Source: Candidatus Latescibacterota bacterium (GTDB taxonomy: Bacteria > Latescibacterota > UBA2968). From it: 64,000 nt of DNA. Below are positions 1-11,119 of this stretch, piece by piece (the stretch's first letter is position 1; every line of letters begins with the position of its first letter). The translations under genes were made by a program, and so were the position numbers. The notes under the pieces are model-generated. The model ran no database searches. It was given only the letters and a program-made list of their open reading frames with translations, and was not told where the DNA came from. Location of the stretch: NCBI GenBank assembly GCA_022824945.1, contig JAJDYX010000008.1, positions 1-64,000 on the forward strand. The letters are read 5' to 3'.

Positions 1-1054
1 CCTGCGTGGGGAACATACCATCCGCACCGGCAGGGCCACGCGCCCCATCGGTTCATCCCCACCTGCGTGGGGAACATTTCAAGCACAAATGCTCTTGTAG
101 GTGCTTCACCGGTTCATCCCCACCTGCGTGGGGAACATCAGATCACCTCTCATTAAAGCTCCGAGATTATCGGTTCATCCCCACCTGCGTGGGGAACATC
201 CGAAGAGATGACTCAAGATATGATTCAATATCGGTTCATCCCCACCTGCGTGGGGAACATACGCGATGCCGGTAGGTCTTGAATCACAAATCCGGTTCAT
301 CCCCACCTGCGTGGGGAACATTAGCGATACTACTCGGAAAGCGTGGTTTTTTTCGGTTCATCCCCACCTGCGTGGGGAACATGGTTTGAGGCGAGGACAA
401 ACGTTACGCCCATCCGGTTCATCCCCACCTGCGTGGGGAACATATACCCCCCATTGCCCGAAGAGACTGAAACGGCGGTTCATCCCCACCTGCGTGGGGA
501 ACATTTACAATAAGCGGATCCCCGTATTTTTTCCACCGGTTCATCCCCACCTGCGTGGGGAACATAATGCGTCACAAGGGACATATATACAAGTTCCCGG
601 TTCATCCCCACCTGCGTGGGGAACATTTTCTTGCCGGTTCTGCTAAATCCCATAATCCCGGTTCATCCCCACCTGCGTGGGGAACATCAATAATTAACAG
701 GTATCTAATTCAAATGTATCGGTTCATCCCCACCTGCGTGGGGAACATTCTGGTCCTCTCGAATCATGTTTGCTCATTGCCGGTTCATCCCCACCTGCGT
801 GGGGAACATTGTCTGCCAACTCGACCAAGAGCCGCCGGATGCGGTTCATCCCCACCTGCGTGGGGAACATTTTCGACACACCGATCATTCTGGCAATCTT
901 AACGGTTCATCCCCACCTGCGTGGGGAACATGCTTGATTTTGCACCGTCGCTTCTGCAAACATCGGTTCATCCCCACCTGCGTGGGGAACATGAGAAGAA
1001 GGCATAGACTTTTTCCACATATTCACGGTTCATCCCCACCTGCGTGGGGAACAT
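1..1054 (-). CRISPR. Type I-E CRISPR array; 17 complete 29-bp repeats plus one 16-nt partial repeat at the window start; 32-bp spacers (one of 33)
   Basis: Repeat CGGTTCATCCCCACCTGCGTGGGGAACAT (minus strand ATGTTCCCCACGCAGGTGGGGATGAACCG) starts at 49,110,171,...,964 every 61 bp and at 1026. All complete copies read as identical. The array continues left of the window. Confidence 0.99.
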
Positions 1055-1132
1055 ACTTCTCATAACTCGTTGATTTATCAAGTGATACAAACCCCATAAC
1101 AATCTACCAACAAATTCACCCTATTTTTAGCC
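1055..1132 (-). promoter_or_regulatory. CRISPR leader between cas2 and the array
   Basis: AT-rich segment between the cas2 stop and the first repeat. Minus strand contains GTTGGTAGATTGT (1099-1111) and AATCAACGAGTTA (1063-1075, matches IHF consensus WATCAANNNNTTR). Confidence 0.85.
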
Positions 1133-2353
<1,221 letters not shown>

Positions 2354-2354
<1 letters not shown>

Positions 2355-3052
2355 CAATTCCTCACGGGTTTCACCAGCAATAGGCCACATCCCAACGCGC
2401 GAGATTTGCCTATTCCCTGGAAGAGTGTCTGCCTAAAACAATCGGGATCTTCCACTGTCAACAATCCAGTATATTCCAACGTACTAAAACGGATAGGGTA
2501 ATTTCTCCCTCTTTTAAAAACGCGGTGTTGACGGTAACCATCTACTCGAATAGCTCTATCTGTAACCGAAAAACCCAGCGACTGACATCGAGATGAGATC
2601 CATTTCACACCTGCATCTTGTATCAATTCCGCACTGTTGGGCCGTTTAGATACTGGAAGTGCGTTAAAGTTCAAAGCCTTTTTAGCATCCATGACCACAT
2701 CATGACGAACTTGACGGCGATTGCTTCCTGTTTCTACCCACCGCGTAACAACTGGATTTACCCGCACGCCAAATGCCAACTTTTGACCGATACGCAATTG
2801 AGGTCTATAAGCCTTTGTCTCAATTCGCCAGACGCCGCTTGTATCAACTGGTTCAAAAGCCGAAACAACATAGAAGCAAGGCCAGTTATTGACCTGCTCC
2901 TTGCGGAACAGAAAATCTCGGTCTGCATCAGGTCTATTAGAAAAAAAACGCCAGACCAATTGATGATCTTGATAACTATTTTGTCCAAATATATCGGTTA
3001 ATTTTTTTGCAGTTATATTCTCTGGTCGGATTCTAATTCGGCTAAAATACAT
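2354..3052 (-). CDS. cas6e: Cas6e/CasE crRNA endonuclease
   Basis: MYFSRIRIRPENI... and C-terminal GIGKSRALGCGLLLVKP G-rich motif; position in operon. Confidence 0.95.
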
Positions 3053-3774
3053 TACTGATCCTCCTCATGAGAAACAGCTGCATAATATTCATCTCGCTCC
3101 CTGAATTGCCAGCGTGTTCGGCTCAATACGCGATCTCTACGAGGATAAACCATACTTGCAGTTATCCCCGGAGCAGGATGTTTCTCCCATACATATTCTC
3201 TAAGATTACCAAGCGGTATGCCATCAAAAAATTCTGTGGAAAACGTTGCTTCTCCAAAGGCTTGTTTCAATGTTCCTGCATCTACCACTTGGGCGTGAAC
3301 TGGTAGTGCGAGGGGACAAGATTTTCTCCCCAAATAGAGAATAAAACGGGGCTTGAGCAAAGCATTAGCCAGTGCCTGCAATGAATAGGGAGCAGCATCT
3401 ATATTCTGCCACAATGCCACAGTATAACAGGCGTCAATACGGTAATCTCTTTCAGACAGAATAGTTTCCAACTTTTCAGCAGCCATTTCATCTTTACGTG
3501 TATAATATCTTTTTCCGCCTGTAGCAGGTGGGACCTGCGTCGTATGGTAATCACGCAGCAACTCTCCCTGTGCGTCTATTCTAATTGCAACGCCATAAGT
3601 ATCTGACAATTGCCTATGCATATCGTCTTCATACCGACGAATGCCCAAAGCAGCCCCCAGTAGCCCTACAATGGATGATTTCGAGGGTTTTACATCGCTA
3701 CGCCTATGTTCACCTACGGCGATTTTACCCCAAGACGCCATCGGGCCGTAAAGCTGAAAAATGAGATGTTTCAT
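3052..3774 (-). CDS. cas5e: Cas5e/CasD Cascade subunit
   Basis: MKHLIFQLYGPMASWGKIAVGEHRRSDVKPSKSSIVGLLGAALGI, classic Cas5e N-terminus. Confidence 0.96.
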   Translation of the reverse strand: MKHLIFQLYGPMASWGKIAVGEHRRSDVKPSKSSIVGLLGAALGIRRYEDDMHRQLSDTYGVAIRIDAQGELLRDYHTTQVPPATGGKRYYTRKDEMAAEKLETILSERDYRIDACYTVALWQNIDAAPYSLQALANALLKPRFILYLGRKSCPLALPVHAQVVDAGTLKQAFGEATFSTEFFDGIPLGNLREYVWEKHPAPGITASMVYPRRDRVLSRTRWQFRERDEYYAAVSHEEDQ

Positions 3775-4883
3775 CAGGTCAACCCCTCAGTTGCATACTT
3801 AAGCATCTCTTTAATAGAGCCTTGGCCCGTCTGTGCATTTAAGATGCAAGGTTCTCCATTGTTAATGCCATAAACACTATTCATTTTGTCGCGGCACTTT
3901 TCCAATTCTGAGATAGCATTAGTTAGGATATCTGATCCTGTAACTGGCTTCAAAAAAGCGACCGATAGAGAACGTGGCTGCTCATCGCCTTTTTCGCAAA
4001 ATATATAAGACGCATACGCACGCGACCCAAAACTGTTTTGCATGCCTGTGGGAGCTACTGTTGCAGCAGATTCAATGAGAGCCGATAGTGCTTTTGAAGC
4101 CAATTCAGCATCGCCACTGAGGTTCTCTTTAAGTGTTTCTCGATCAATGCACAGGTACAGGTAGAAAAGGCCAGCAGCGAATTCCGTTTCACCAAGGTGA
4201 GCTGCTCCTGCATCCTCGCTCCTATCGTTTAGATCATCAATGGCAGTAAAATAATCATCCTCCACCGTAATTTGATGAACACTGATTGCGTGTGCCACTT
4301 GTGCTGCCGCTTCAGTATTAAAATCGGTATCATCAGCCAGCATACGTCCAAACAAAGCAATATCTACCGCTTTGTGATTTTTGCGTAATAGTGCTAAATC
4401 TTCTTTTGAAGGAGGCTCATTTTCATTTGCAAGTTTTTCTATCAATGCATCAATTCCTGCCAATTCTTCTGGGCTAAAATGGGCAAGTTGGCTCAATTTA
4501 AGTTCCGTAAGTTCCTTTTCTCGTTTCTCTTTGGGGCCCATTTTTTTTAGTTCTTCTTTCTCCTTTTTGGACAAACTTTCAGGTTTACCAAAGACCCCTG
4601 CAATTTCTCTCGCCCAGGTAAGCGCGTTCTTTTCTGATACACCTTTTTCGCAGAGCTTTTTGAAAACTTGAATACCACCTATCTTTGTACGGGTACCAAT
4701 ATGCTCACTGAGTGCCTGTTTAAATACATCGGATGTACGCCAGGCTCGTTTGAGACTTTGCGATGAAACCCTCAGTCGGGGCACATTCCCCATAACCGCA
4801 GTCTTAGGTCTCCCGAGGTCATCTCGATTGAGATTGGCGGGGGGATAGGAAGTTAGCAAATGAAGTTGAACAAAACGGCTCAT
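3774..4883 (-). CDS. cas7e: Cas7e/CasC Cascade backbone
   Basis: MSRFVQLHLLTSYPPANLNRDDLGRPKTAVMGNVPRLRVSSQSLKRAWRTS. Confidence 0.97.
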   Translation of the reverse strand: MSRFVQLHLLTSYPPANLNRDDLGRPKTAVMGNVPRLRVSSQSLKRAWRTSDVFKQALSEHIGTRTKIGGIQVFKKLCEKGVSEKNALTWAREIAGVFGKPESLSKKEKEELKKMGPKEKREKELTELKLSQLAHFSPEELAGIDALIEKLANENEPPSKEDLALLRKNHKAVDIALFGRMLADDTDFNTEAAAQVAHAISVHQITVEDDYFTAIDDLNDRSEDAGAAHLGETEFAAGLFYLYLCIDRETLKENLSGDAELASKALSALIESAATVAPTGMQNSFGSRAYASYIFCEKGDEQPRSLSVAFLKPVTGSDILTNAISELEKCRDKMNSVYGINNGEPCILNAQTGQGSIKEMLKYATEGLT

Positions 4884-4887
4884 TTTA

Positions 4888-5385
4888 TCATCCTTTCTTG
4901 TTTGGAATGTTTTCGTAATAATCGTACGCCCATTTTTTTTGAATATTATCGCCCCAGAAATAGGTTGATTCGGCTAAGTCGTGAATGTTGAGTTCACCGC
5001 CCAGCAATTTAATTACCCGGAGCATGGCCTGATAATACTCCTGACGCGTTCTTTGTAGTAGTCTTTGAAAACGCAATTCGCTCACGGCGGGATCACCACC
5101 TCGTCCAGTTGCCATCTGCTTTGCAATTGAAATATCTGCGCGTTGAAAACGGACATGAGAAAGCAAACCCATAACTTGGGCCAACTGTTCTTCATAGTTC
5201 GTTTCACTCGAAAAATATCGACGCCAATCGCGTAGCTGATGATGAAATATCGGTGTCATGACCACTTGCAAAGCCCCATCACAACGACGCAGTATGGCTC
5301 TATCACCTCTGTTATCTTCAAGACTTTCCCAATAGCTTTCCAGAGCCTTTCCAAATTCTGAATCTGGTCTAAAGTCAATACTCAT
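4888..5385 (-). CDS. cse2: Cse2/CasB (Cas11) small subunit
   Basis: 165 aa, position between cas8e and cas7e; DWRRYFSSETNYEEQLAQVMGLLSHVRFQRADISIAKQMA. Confidence 0.93.
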   Translation of the reverse strand: MSIDFRPDSEFGKALESYWESLEDNRGDRAILRRCDGALQVVMTPIFHHQLRDWRRYFSSETNYEEQLAQVMGLLSHVRFQRADISIAKQMATGRGGDPAVSELRFQRLLQRTRQEYYQAMLRVIKLLGGELNIHDLAESTYFWGDNIQKKWAYDYYENIPNKKG

Positions 5386-5404
5386 AAATAACTTCCTCCT
5401 TTCT

Positions 5405-7006
5405 TCATTTAGAAATCTGCAAAATTTTGCGTAGTTTAGGTCCTTTGAGATTTTTCTTCAATTTCTTACGCGCTTCCACGATGGGCAATGTGATTCTTGT
5501 CGAACCTTTTACGCACTTCATTTTGGCAAAAGCAATATCTCCGCGCAAGGTATAAGTCTCAAAAAGTTTCTCTCCTGCATCTGTGATGATCTCGTACCAA
5601 CGCTCCAAAATATCCAGTCCATTACCATTTTCTCGTAAAGTATCATACAAGTTTTTCAATTCATTGAAAAATTCACGCTCTGTATTTGCATAGAAACTCT
5701 CAGTAATAGTGGATCCAAGATTTCCCCCCTTAATACTTAAGGCATCTTTTATCCCATCACGGACGTATTTCTCAACCAATTTAGAGGCTTCTATTTTTTT
5801 TTCGACTCGAATTGCAAAATTTTTACGATCTTCATTAGACAACAGGTAAATGGGATAGGTTGTTTCGTACCAATTTCTCGATTTATCGTTATCCATATCA
5901 TATCCAAAAATCCAGAGCCGTAACTGTTCCGTATCCAGTTTACGTTTGTCTTTGAATTCTGTAACAATCTTGGCTGGAGTATGAGAGTCTGTTCCTTCAG
6001 AGAGATCAAGCCAATATCCATATGGAAACCCTCCGGGATGTGGATGGTGAGGCAATGGATTTCCCTGTTTGTCTATTCTATGCGGACTTAAATGATGTTG
6101 CCAGCTTTCATAATTCACTCCGTAATTTAAAGTTATATAATCCGTCACCCACTCGAATATACGATCTCCGCATACATCACAAATCTTATCTGTGACACGA
6201 TTAAAGTTTAATCTGATCCGCCTCGGCATCCCCCAATACATTTGCAAAGGGTGAACATCTGCCTGGTATGTGGTTTTCCCTGTCTTTTTTTCACTGGTAC
6301 GCGTTGGTGCAAGCCATGGGAAAATGCGATGTAATTTTTTAGTATCTATAGCGTCATCGATACTGCGTTTGTCTAAGATGTTAAGCCACGTATTGTGCCA
6401 TAACGTTTCAGATCCTATTCCATTTTCTTGTGGGTCTAATGCAACCAACGTTGTGAGAGGGCCACCACCACGCAAAGAGGTGCGATGCCCTGCACCACCA
6501 GAGGGGGCATTCGTTTGCAAAGTAAATAGGGCAGTTGCTGCACAGGAATAACATAGATCTTGAACACCATTCCTTTTGACAAAATGGTCTTTATTTTTTT
6601 TTAATGTATTTTCACCAGGTGCGTCAATAAGTAGCGCATAAATGCTGTTCTCTTTTACTTTTGGTGTTTCTTTCCTCAACTCCAGGTCCTGCATAAATCG
6701 CGGCCCATCGCCATCCAGACGAAAGCAATCAACAAAGGGATCAAACTTAGCCCGTAATTCTTCTGGTTTTGGAGGTTCTTCGAACCATTTTTCCCATTCC
6801 AGGTCGTTATCTTCATCTGGTGGTGCAGCCGTTTGTAGCAGACCAATTAAAAACTGCATCAACCCACCTTGAAAATCCGGGCGTGGTGCTGCAAGTGCCA
6901 CAATGGGATTGTGCTCAAAATTACTCGTCAACTCCCACGGGGCAATTTTTTCTTCTTCGCCATTTTGGCGGCGCACAGGAATCCAACGGTCTTCAATCAG
7001 ATTCAT
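5405..7006 (-). CDS. cas8e: Cse1/Cas8e Cascade large subunit
   Basis: MNLIEDRWIPVRRQNGEEEKIAPWEL, typical CasA N-terminus. Confidence 0.96.
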   Translation of the reverse strand: MNLIEDRWIPVRRQNGEEEKIAPWELTSNFEHNPIVALAAPRPDFQGGLMQFLIGLLQTAAPPDEDNDLEWEKWFEEPPKPEELRAKFDPFVDCFRLDGDGPRFMQDLELRKETPKVKENSIYALLIDAPGENTLKKNKDHFVKRNGVQDLCYSCAATALFTLQTNAPSGGAGHRTSLRGGGPLTTLVALDPQENGIGSETLWHNTWLNILDKRSIDDAIDTKKLHRIFPWLAPTRTSEKKTGKTTYQADVHPLQMYWGMPRRIRLNFNRVTDKICDVCGDRIFEWVTDYITLNYGVNYESWQHHLSPHRIDKQGNPLPHHPHPGGFPYGYWLDLSEGTDSHTPAKIVTEFKDKRKLDTEQLRLWIFGYDMDNDKSRNWYETTYPIYLLSNEDRKNFAIRVEKKIEASKLVEKYVRDGIKDALSIKGGNLGSTITESFYANTEREFFNELKNLYDTLRENGNGLDILERWYEIITDAGEKLFETYTLRGDIAFAKMKCVKGSTRITLPIVEARKKLKKNLKGPKLRKILQISK

Positions 7007-9782
7007 GGGATTCTCCCTCTTCCAGTGTAGATAGTTCGTCTTCTCTCATCAAACCAAGTTCACGGTTGTAATAAACCGTGACCAGATCTCCATCTTCATT
7101 CTTTGCTTTTCCCTGCCATGTTTCATCATTATAAGGTATCAAAGGCAACAGCACGCCCCACTTTCCCTTTGCAGGCAATTGTTCTTTAGTGATCTCAATA
7201 GCCTTTTGCAACTCATCGTCGCCTGGTGCTTCTTCTGCAACATAGTAAGTGCGTATTTGTACTGCGCTCTGTTGCCAGGCCATTTCTCCTTTGCTCCAGG
7301 GTTTTAGTTGATTATTGCTCCATCGCGCCAAATATACGGTTGTAGTCGGCTCACCCAACCGTGTCGGTGTTTTGGCTTCATCCCACCAGCGGTTGGAACT
7401 GCCTTCGGAATATCCCTCTCTCAGTTTGAGTGCATTTAATTGTGCAATACTCCTATCCGCCATATTTTGTCCTTCTGCTTCATAAGCGCGTTCTATAAGC
7501 CCTTCAGGAATTAGGTATTGGGCTTCAGCCCCAAAGACCCCTTCAGTGAGTTCACGCACATCTTCTGGTACATGAAAGCCCTTTTTGTTTTTGAGTAACC
7601 GTGCGGTGAGCCACAACTGTCCATGATTGGAATATACAAACCTGCCTTGAGGAAAGAGATCTGTCAACCAGCGATCTTCTGGTTCGTCAACTGGCTGTGG
7701 GGTCAATACATACAAAACAGGTGTACCGCGCTCGTCGGAATTATTTGTACGGTTACCCAATTTATCCCTTGTGTGGCGACAGAGTCTGCCTGCTCTTTGA
7801 ATCACCAGATCAACCGGCGCCAAATCTGTTATCATGACATCGAAATCTACATCTAAAGATTGTTCAACAACCTGTGTTGCAATCACTACCCGTCCTTTGC
7901 GTTGTTCACCAGTACTATTTTTGCCAAAGCTACCCACGACACGTTTCTCGATCTCTAAACGGTCTGATAGAGCAAAACGAGCGTGAAAGAGGTCAATATG
8001 CCAGGTGGAATATTTTTCACGTAAAGACTCGTATCCTAACCGTGCTTCAGCAACCGTATTACGTATCCAACAGACACACTGTTCATTCTCAACCGCACGG
8101 CGTATAACTGTCTCAACATCTGCTGTTTTGTGTAGCAGTTCCACACGCACATATCGCTTTACTTCCTCTCGTGTTTCAACATTGATTTCCCGTAAATCGC
8201 GACCAGCAAAGCAAGTGAGAAGAGGATAATCTTTGTTACCTCGTCTTTGCAACGCCATAGTGTCTGAGTTCGCACCTTCCAGAAATGCGTCAACCAATTC
8301 TTGCCGCTGGTCATGGGACAAGGTTGCTGAAAGCAAAATCACACTACCGTCAACACTTGCCTGAGCGCGTAAAAGTGTTTTAAGAAGTGTTTGCATATAG
8401 GCATCACAAGCGTGAACTTCATCAATGACGAGAATTTTGTCCATCAATCCGAATAATCGCAAGCATTGATGGCGGGAAGGTAAGATGCCTAATAATGCCT
8501 GATCAATTGTACCGACACCAACGGCGGCCAATAATGCTTTCTTGAGATTATCCGACAGCCAGGCGCTACAATGCACACTTGCTGGTATTGTCTCATCCCC
8601 ATAATTTTCTTCAGGTTCTTTGGACTCAGGTACAACTGCTTGACGAAAAGATTGAGAAAGGTTGCGTGCGCTGTGGGCCAGAACAATAGAAGGTTGTGTT
8701 TCTGGTGGAAAAAGGCGTTGATACACTGGCTGTTTATCATCACCTTTCATACGCTCAAACATGGCATTTGCAGTCGCCATTGTTGGCAAGGCAATATACA
8801 AACCAGCCCCCTTGTTATGTGCCATTAACCGGTTTGCTAACAACACAGCTGCTTCAGTTTTTCCTGCGCCTGTTACATCTTCGAGGATATAAAGACAAGG
8901 TCCTTTGCCAATCGTCATCTCTCCACATTTTGACTGCAACGGTGTTGGAACTTTAATATCCGGCGCAAACAAGTCCTGCAAATTGTGCTCTTGAACAGGT
9001 GTATCTATTAGCAATTCCGTAAGAGCCATTGCTTTCTCTGCTCGCTTCAGTGCCAATTGCCAATATTCATCCAATGGCATTGATACATCACAATAAGAAA
9101 AAAAATTGGCATTTGATCCAATCCAGTCACACAAAACAGCAACCCCAGCCAGCCACCAGGAGGCCATTCGCAACTTAGAGCGGTCTATTTCTGGTAAGAC
9201 CATACCGTCATCAAATAACAGATCAATAACTGTCTGGGTATAGCTTTTTGTTGATATGATGTCTCCATCAGAAAAATAATCTGATAAAATTTGCTGTCCT
9301 TCTTTGGGAGGCTGTCCGTGATGCCCAGCTATGGCACGCATCCAATAGTCATATCCCGTTTCTCGAACACGACGACCAGACTTGCTGGTTTTCGGCAGTA
9401 AATTTACTTCTTGGAAATACGTTCGAATACAATTTTTCCAGAGAATATAACCCAGTGTATCATGAGGCAGATTATAGCCCTTATTGCTTTCCTTATTTTG
9501 GAGTTTTTTTAACAAATCAGCACGTAAATTCTGGAAACCTTCTGCAAATTTCCCGATATCATGGAGTGCTAAAAAAAACGTCATACATCGGACGAAGTGG
9601 TTTTCATTAAGACCCATCAGATGTGCTAATGTGGTTCTTATGCGCCTATTTTTCTCAAAAAATATCTGGCCCACAGCAGCGACATCTAAACAATGGTAGG
9701 GCAAAAGATGTACGGCCATCTTTTCTGCCCCATATCCAGCCTTGCCCCAATACTTCAGGTGGTTATCTGTCCTCTGTTGCAT
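6993..9782 (-). CDS. cas3: Cas3 HD nuclease-helicase
   Basis: HD motif ALHDIGKFAEGFQ, Walker A VTGAGKTEAA, DEVH box VIDEVHACDAYM, LLSATL; 929 aa. Confidence 0.97.
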   Translation of the reverse strand: MQQRTDNHLKYWGKAGYGAEKMAVHLLPYHCLDVAAVGQIFFEKNRRIRTTLAHLMGLNENHFVRCMTFFLALHDIGKFAEGFQNLRADLLKKLQNKESNKGYNLPHDTLGYILWKNCIRTYFQEVNLLPKTSKSGRRVRETGYDYWMRAIAGHHGQPPKEGQQILSDYFSDGDIISTKSYTQTVIDLLFDDGMVLPEIDRSKLRMASWWLAGVAVLCDWIGSNANFFSYCDVSMPLDEYWQLALKRAEKAMALTELLIDTPVQEHNLQDLFAPDIKVPTPLQSKCGEMTIGKGPCLYILEDVTGAGKTEAAVLLANRLMAHNKGAGLYIALPTMATANAMFERMKGDDKQPVYQRLFPPETQPSIVLAHSARNLSQSFRQAVVPESKEPEENYGDETIPASVHCSAWLSDNLKKALLAAVGVGTIDQALLGILPSRHQCLRLFGLMDKILVIDEVHACDAYMQTLLKTLLRAQASVDGSVILLSATLSHDQRQELVDAFLEGANSDTMALQRRGNKDYPLLTCFAGRDLREINVETREEVKRYVRVELLHKTADVETVIRRAVENEQCVCWIRNTVAEARLGYESLREKYSTWHIDLFHARFALSDRLEIEKRVVGSFGKNSTGEQRKGRVVIATQVVEQSLDVDFDVMITDLAPVDLVIQRAGRLCRHTRDKLGNRTNNSDERGTPVLYVLTPQPVDEPEDRWLTDLFPQGRFVYSNHGQLWLTARLLKNKKGFHVPEDVRELTEGVFGAEAQYLIPEGLIERAYEAEGQNMADRSIAQLNALKLREGYSEGSSNRWWDEAKTPTRLGEPTTTVYLARWSNNQLKPWSKGEMAWQQSAVQIRTYYVAEEAPGDDELQKAIEITKEQLPAKGKWGVLLPLIPYNDETWQGKAKNEDGDLVTVYYNRELGLMREDELSTLEEGESHESD

Positions 9783-9850
9783 ATTTTCCTCAGAGCTGAA
9801 TTTGATCTTGTCAAAATTTCGAATTGGGTGAATTTATGAGCGGCTTAATG

Positions 9851-9870
9851 TAGTGAAATTTTGTTCACTA
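9851..9870. promoter_or_regulatory. Operator-like dyad upstream of cas3
   Basis: TAGTGAA-ATTTTG-TTCACTA, perfect 7-bp inverted arms, about 70-90 bp upstream of the cas3 start codon. Confidence 0.4.
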
Positions 9871-10022
9871 TGCAATGCGAATCTACATCTATTTCCAAAA
9901 AAGTTGCTTTTTGTTTCGAAGTTGGCTATATCTTGTTCAGCGACCAGAATGGGCCGGTGCCAACCGACTCTGGACAATATCCCTGGCCGCTACTTTTTTT
10001 ATAGTACCTTCATCCTCATTTT

Positions 10023-10997
10023 TTATTCTTCATACATCCTCCCCGCCGCAATCATATCCTTTGCGATGACCTGTCGCAATTCCTCTGGTTCTATCACTTC
10101 GCAATCTGCGCCCCAGCCTCTGATCCAGGGTTTCATCTCCAGCGTGTGGCTTACAGTTAATGTCATAAGACAGCCGCCATCTGGCAGGTCGTCTATGGCA
10201 TCAACGCAGGGCCAGTCCGATTCCCGCACGCGGTAGGCCACATCGGGCGAGAAGCAGAGTTTGACGACGATGCGCTCATCGCCGCCCATCACACCCCATG
10301 CTTGCGTCAGATAATCGTAGGGATCGAAATTGCCGCGAATCTGATATGACGAATCGAGAATTTTGACCTGTTGCACGCGCTCGATTTTGAACTCGCGAAT
10401 GTCGTGGCGCAGATGGTCATATCCGATTACATAACAGGCATATCCCACGGGCGATGGCTCGATAAAATACGGGTCAAAGACGCGCCTGGTGGTTTCATCG
10501 GTGTTCGGATTGTAATACGTCAATCGCACCTGTTTGCGTTCAGACCACGCGCGGGTGAAGGTTTCCAAAACGCGGATGTACTCGCGATGCGGTCTGCGCT
10601 TGTGTGTGGCTTCGGCGGTTCGGGTGATGTGTTGACCGATTGATTCGGGTAGCGCGCTGGCGAGTTTTTCAAGTGCAGAGACGACATGGGGGTTGTGTTT
10701 GTCGCTGTGTGCTGAGAGCAAGCGGGCTGAGAGATACAGTGAGAGGGATTCGTGCAGGTTCACGCGCACAGATGTGATATAGCGGTCTTTGTGCATGCCG
10801 AATCTACCATCGCGTTCCCAGATGGGCACGTTGAGTTTGGAGAGGGAGTCAATATCGCGGTATATGGTGCTGCGATGACAGCCCAGTTTTTTGCCTAATT
10901 CTAAAGCCGTAAACCCCTGAGCAGATTGAAATAAGATGCGCCCCAGCTCGATGAGCCGCTCAGAACGCTTAAATTGTTGTGTATTGTTATTTGACAT
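10023..10997 (-). CDS. HTH/WYL-domain transcriptional regulator (DeoR-like HTH)
   Basis: N-terminal HTH (FTALELGKKLGCHRSTIYRDIDSLSKLNVPI) plus WYL-like core (RKQVRLTYYNPNTDETTRRVFDPYFIEPSPVGYACYVIGYDHLRHDIREFKIERV). Start set at MSNNNTQQ. Confidence 0.9.
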   Translation of the reverse strand: MSNNNTQQFKRSERLIELGRILFQSAQGFTALELGKKLGCHRSTIYRDIDSLSKLNVPIWERDGRFGMHKDRYITSVRVNLHESLSLYLSARLLSAHSDKHNPHVVSALEKLASALPESIGQHITRTAEATHKRRPHREYIRVLETFTRAWSERKQVRLTYYNPNTDETTRRVFDPYFIEPSPVGYACYVIGYDHLRHDIREFKIERVQQVKILDSSYQIRGNFDPYDYLTQAWGVMGGDERIVVKLCFSPDVAYRVRESDWPCVDAIDDLPDGGCLMTLTVSHTLEMKPWIRGWGADCEVIEPEELRQVIAKDMIAAGRMYEE

Positions 10998-11062
10998 AAT
11001 AATCTCCGCAGATAGTATAATAGGGGCGTGTTTCACATGTTGCGACAGGTTGTAAAAAATAA

Positions 11063-11092
11063 AGCCGAGGGGACTTGTACATCCCACCGGCT
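11063..11092 (-). terminator. Hairpin terminator between the nucleotidyltransferase and WYL genes
   Basis: Minus strand AGCCGGTGGGATGTACAAGTCCCCTCGGCTTTATTTTTTAC: stem followed by T-rich run. Confidence 0.6.
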
Positions 11093-11119
11093 AATCAGTG
11101 TAGAGGTTGAAACTTAATA

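Noticed and set aside
6-1065. Four overlapping ORFs rich in HPHLRGEH / SSPPAWGT / RFIPTCVGN peptides
   Set aside because: Translations of the CRISPR repeat. The 61-bp period (1 mod 3) cycles the repeat through three frames, mimicking repetitive proteins.
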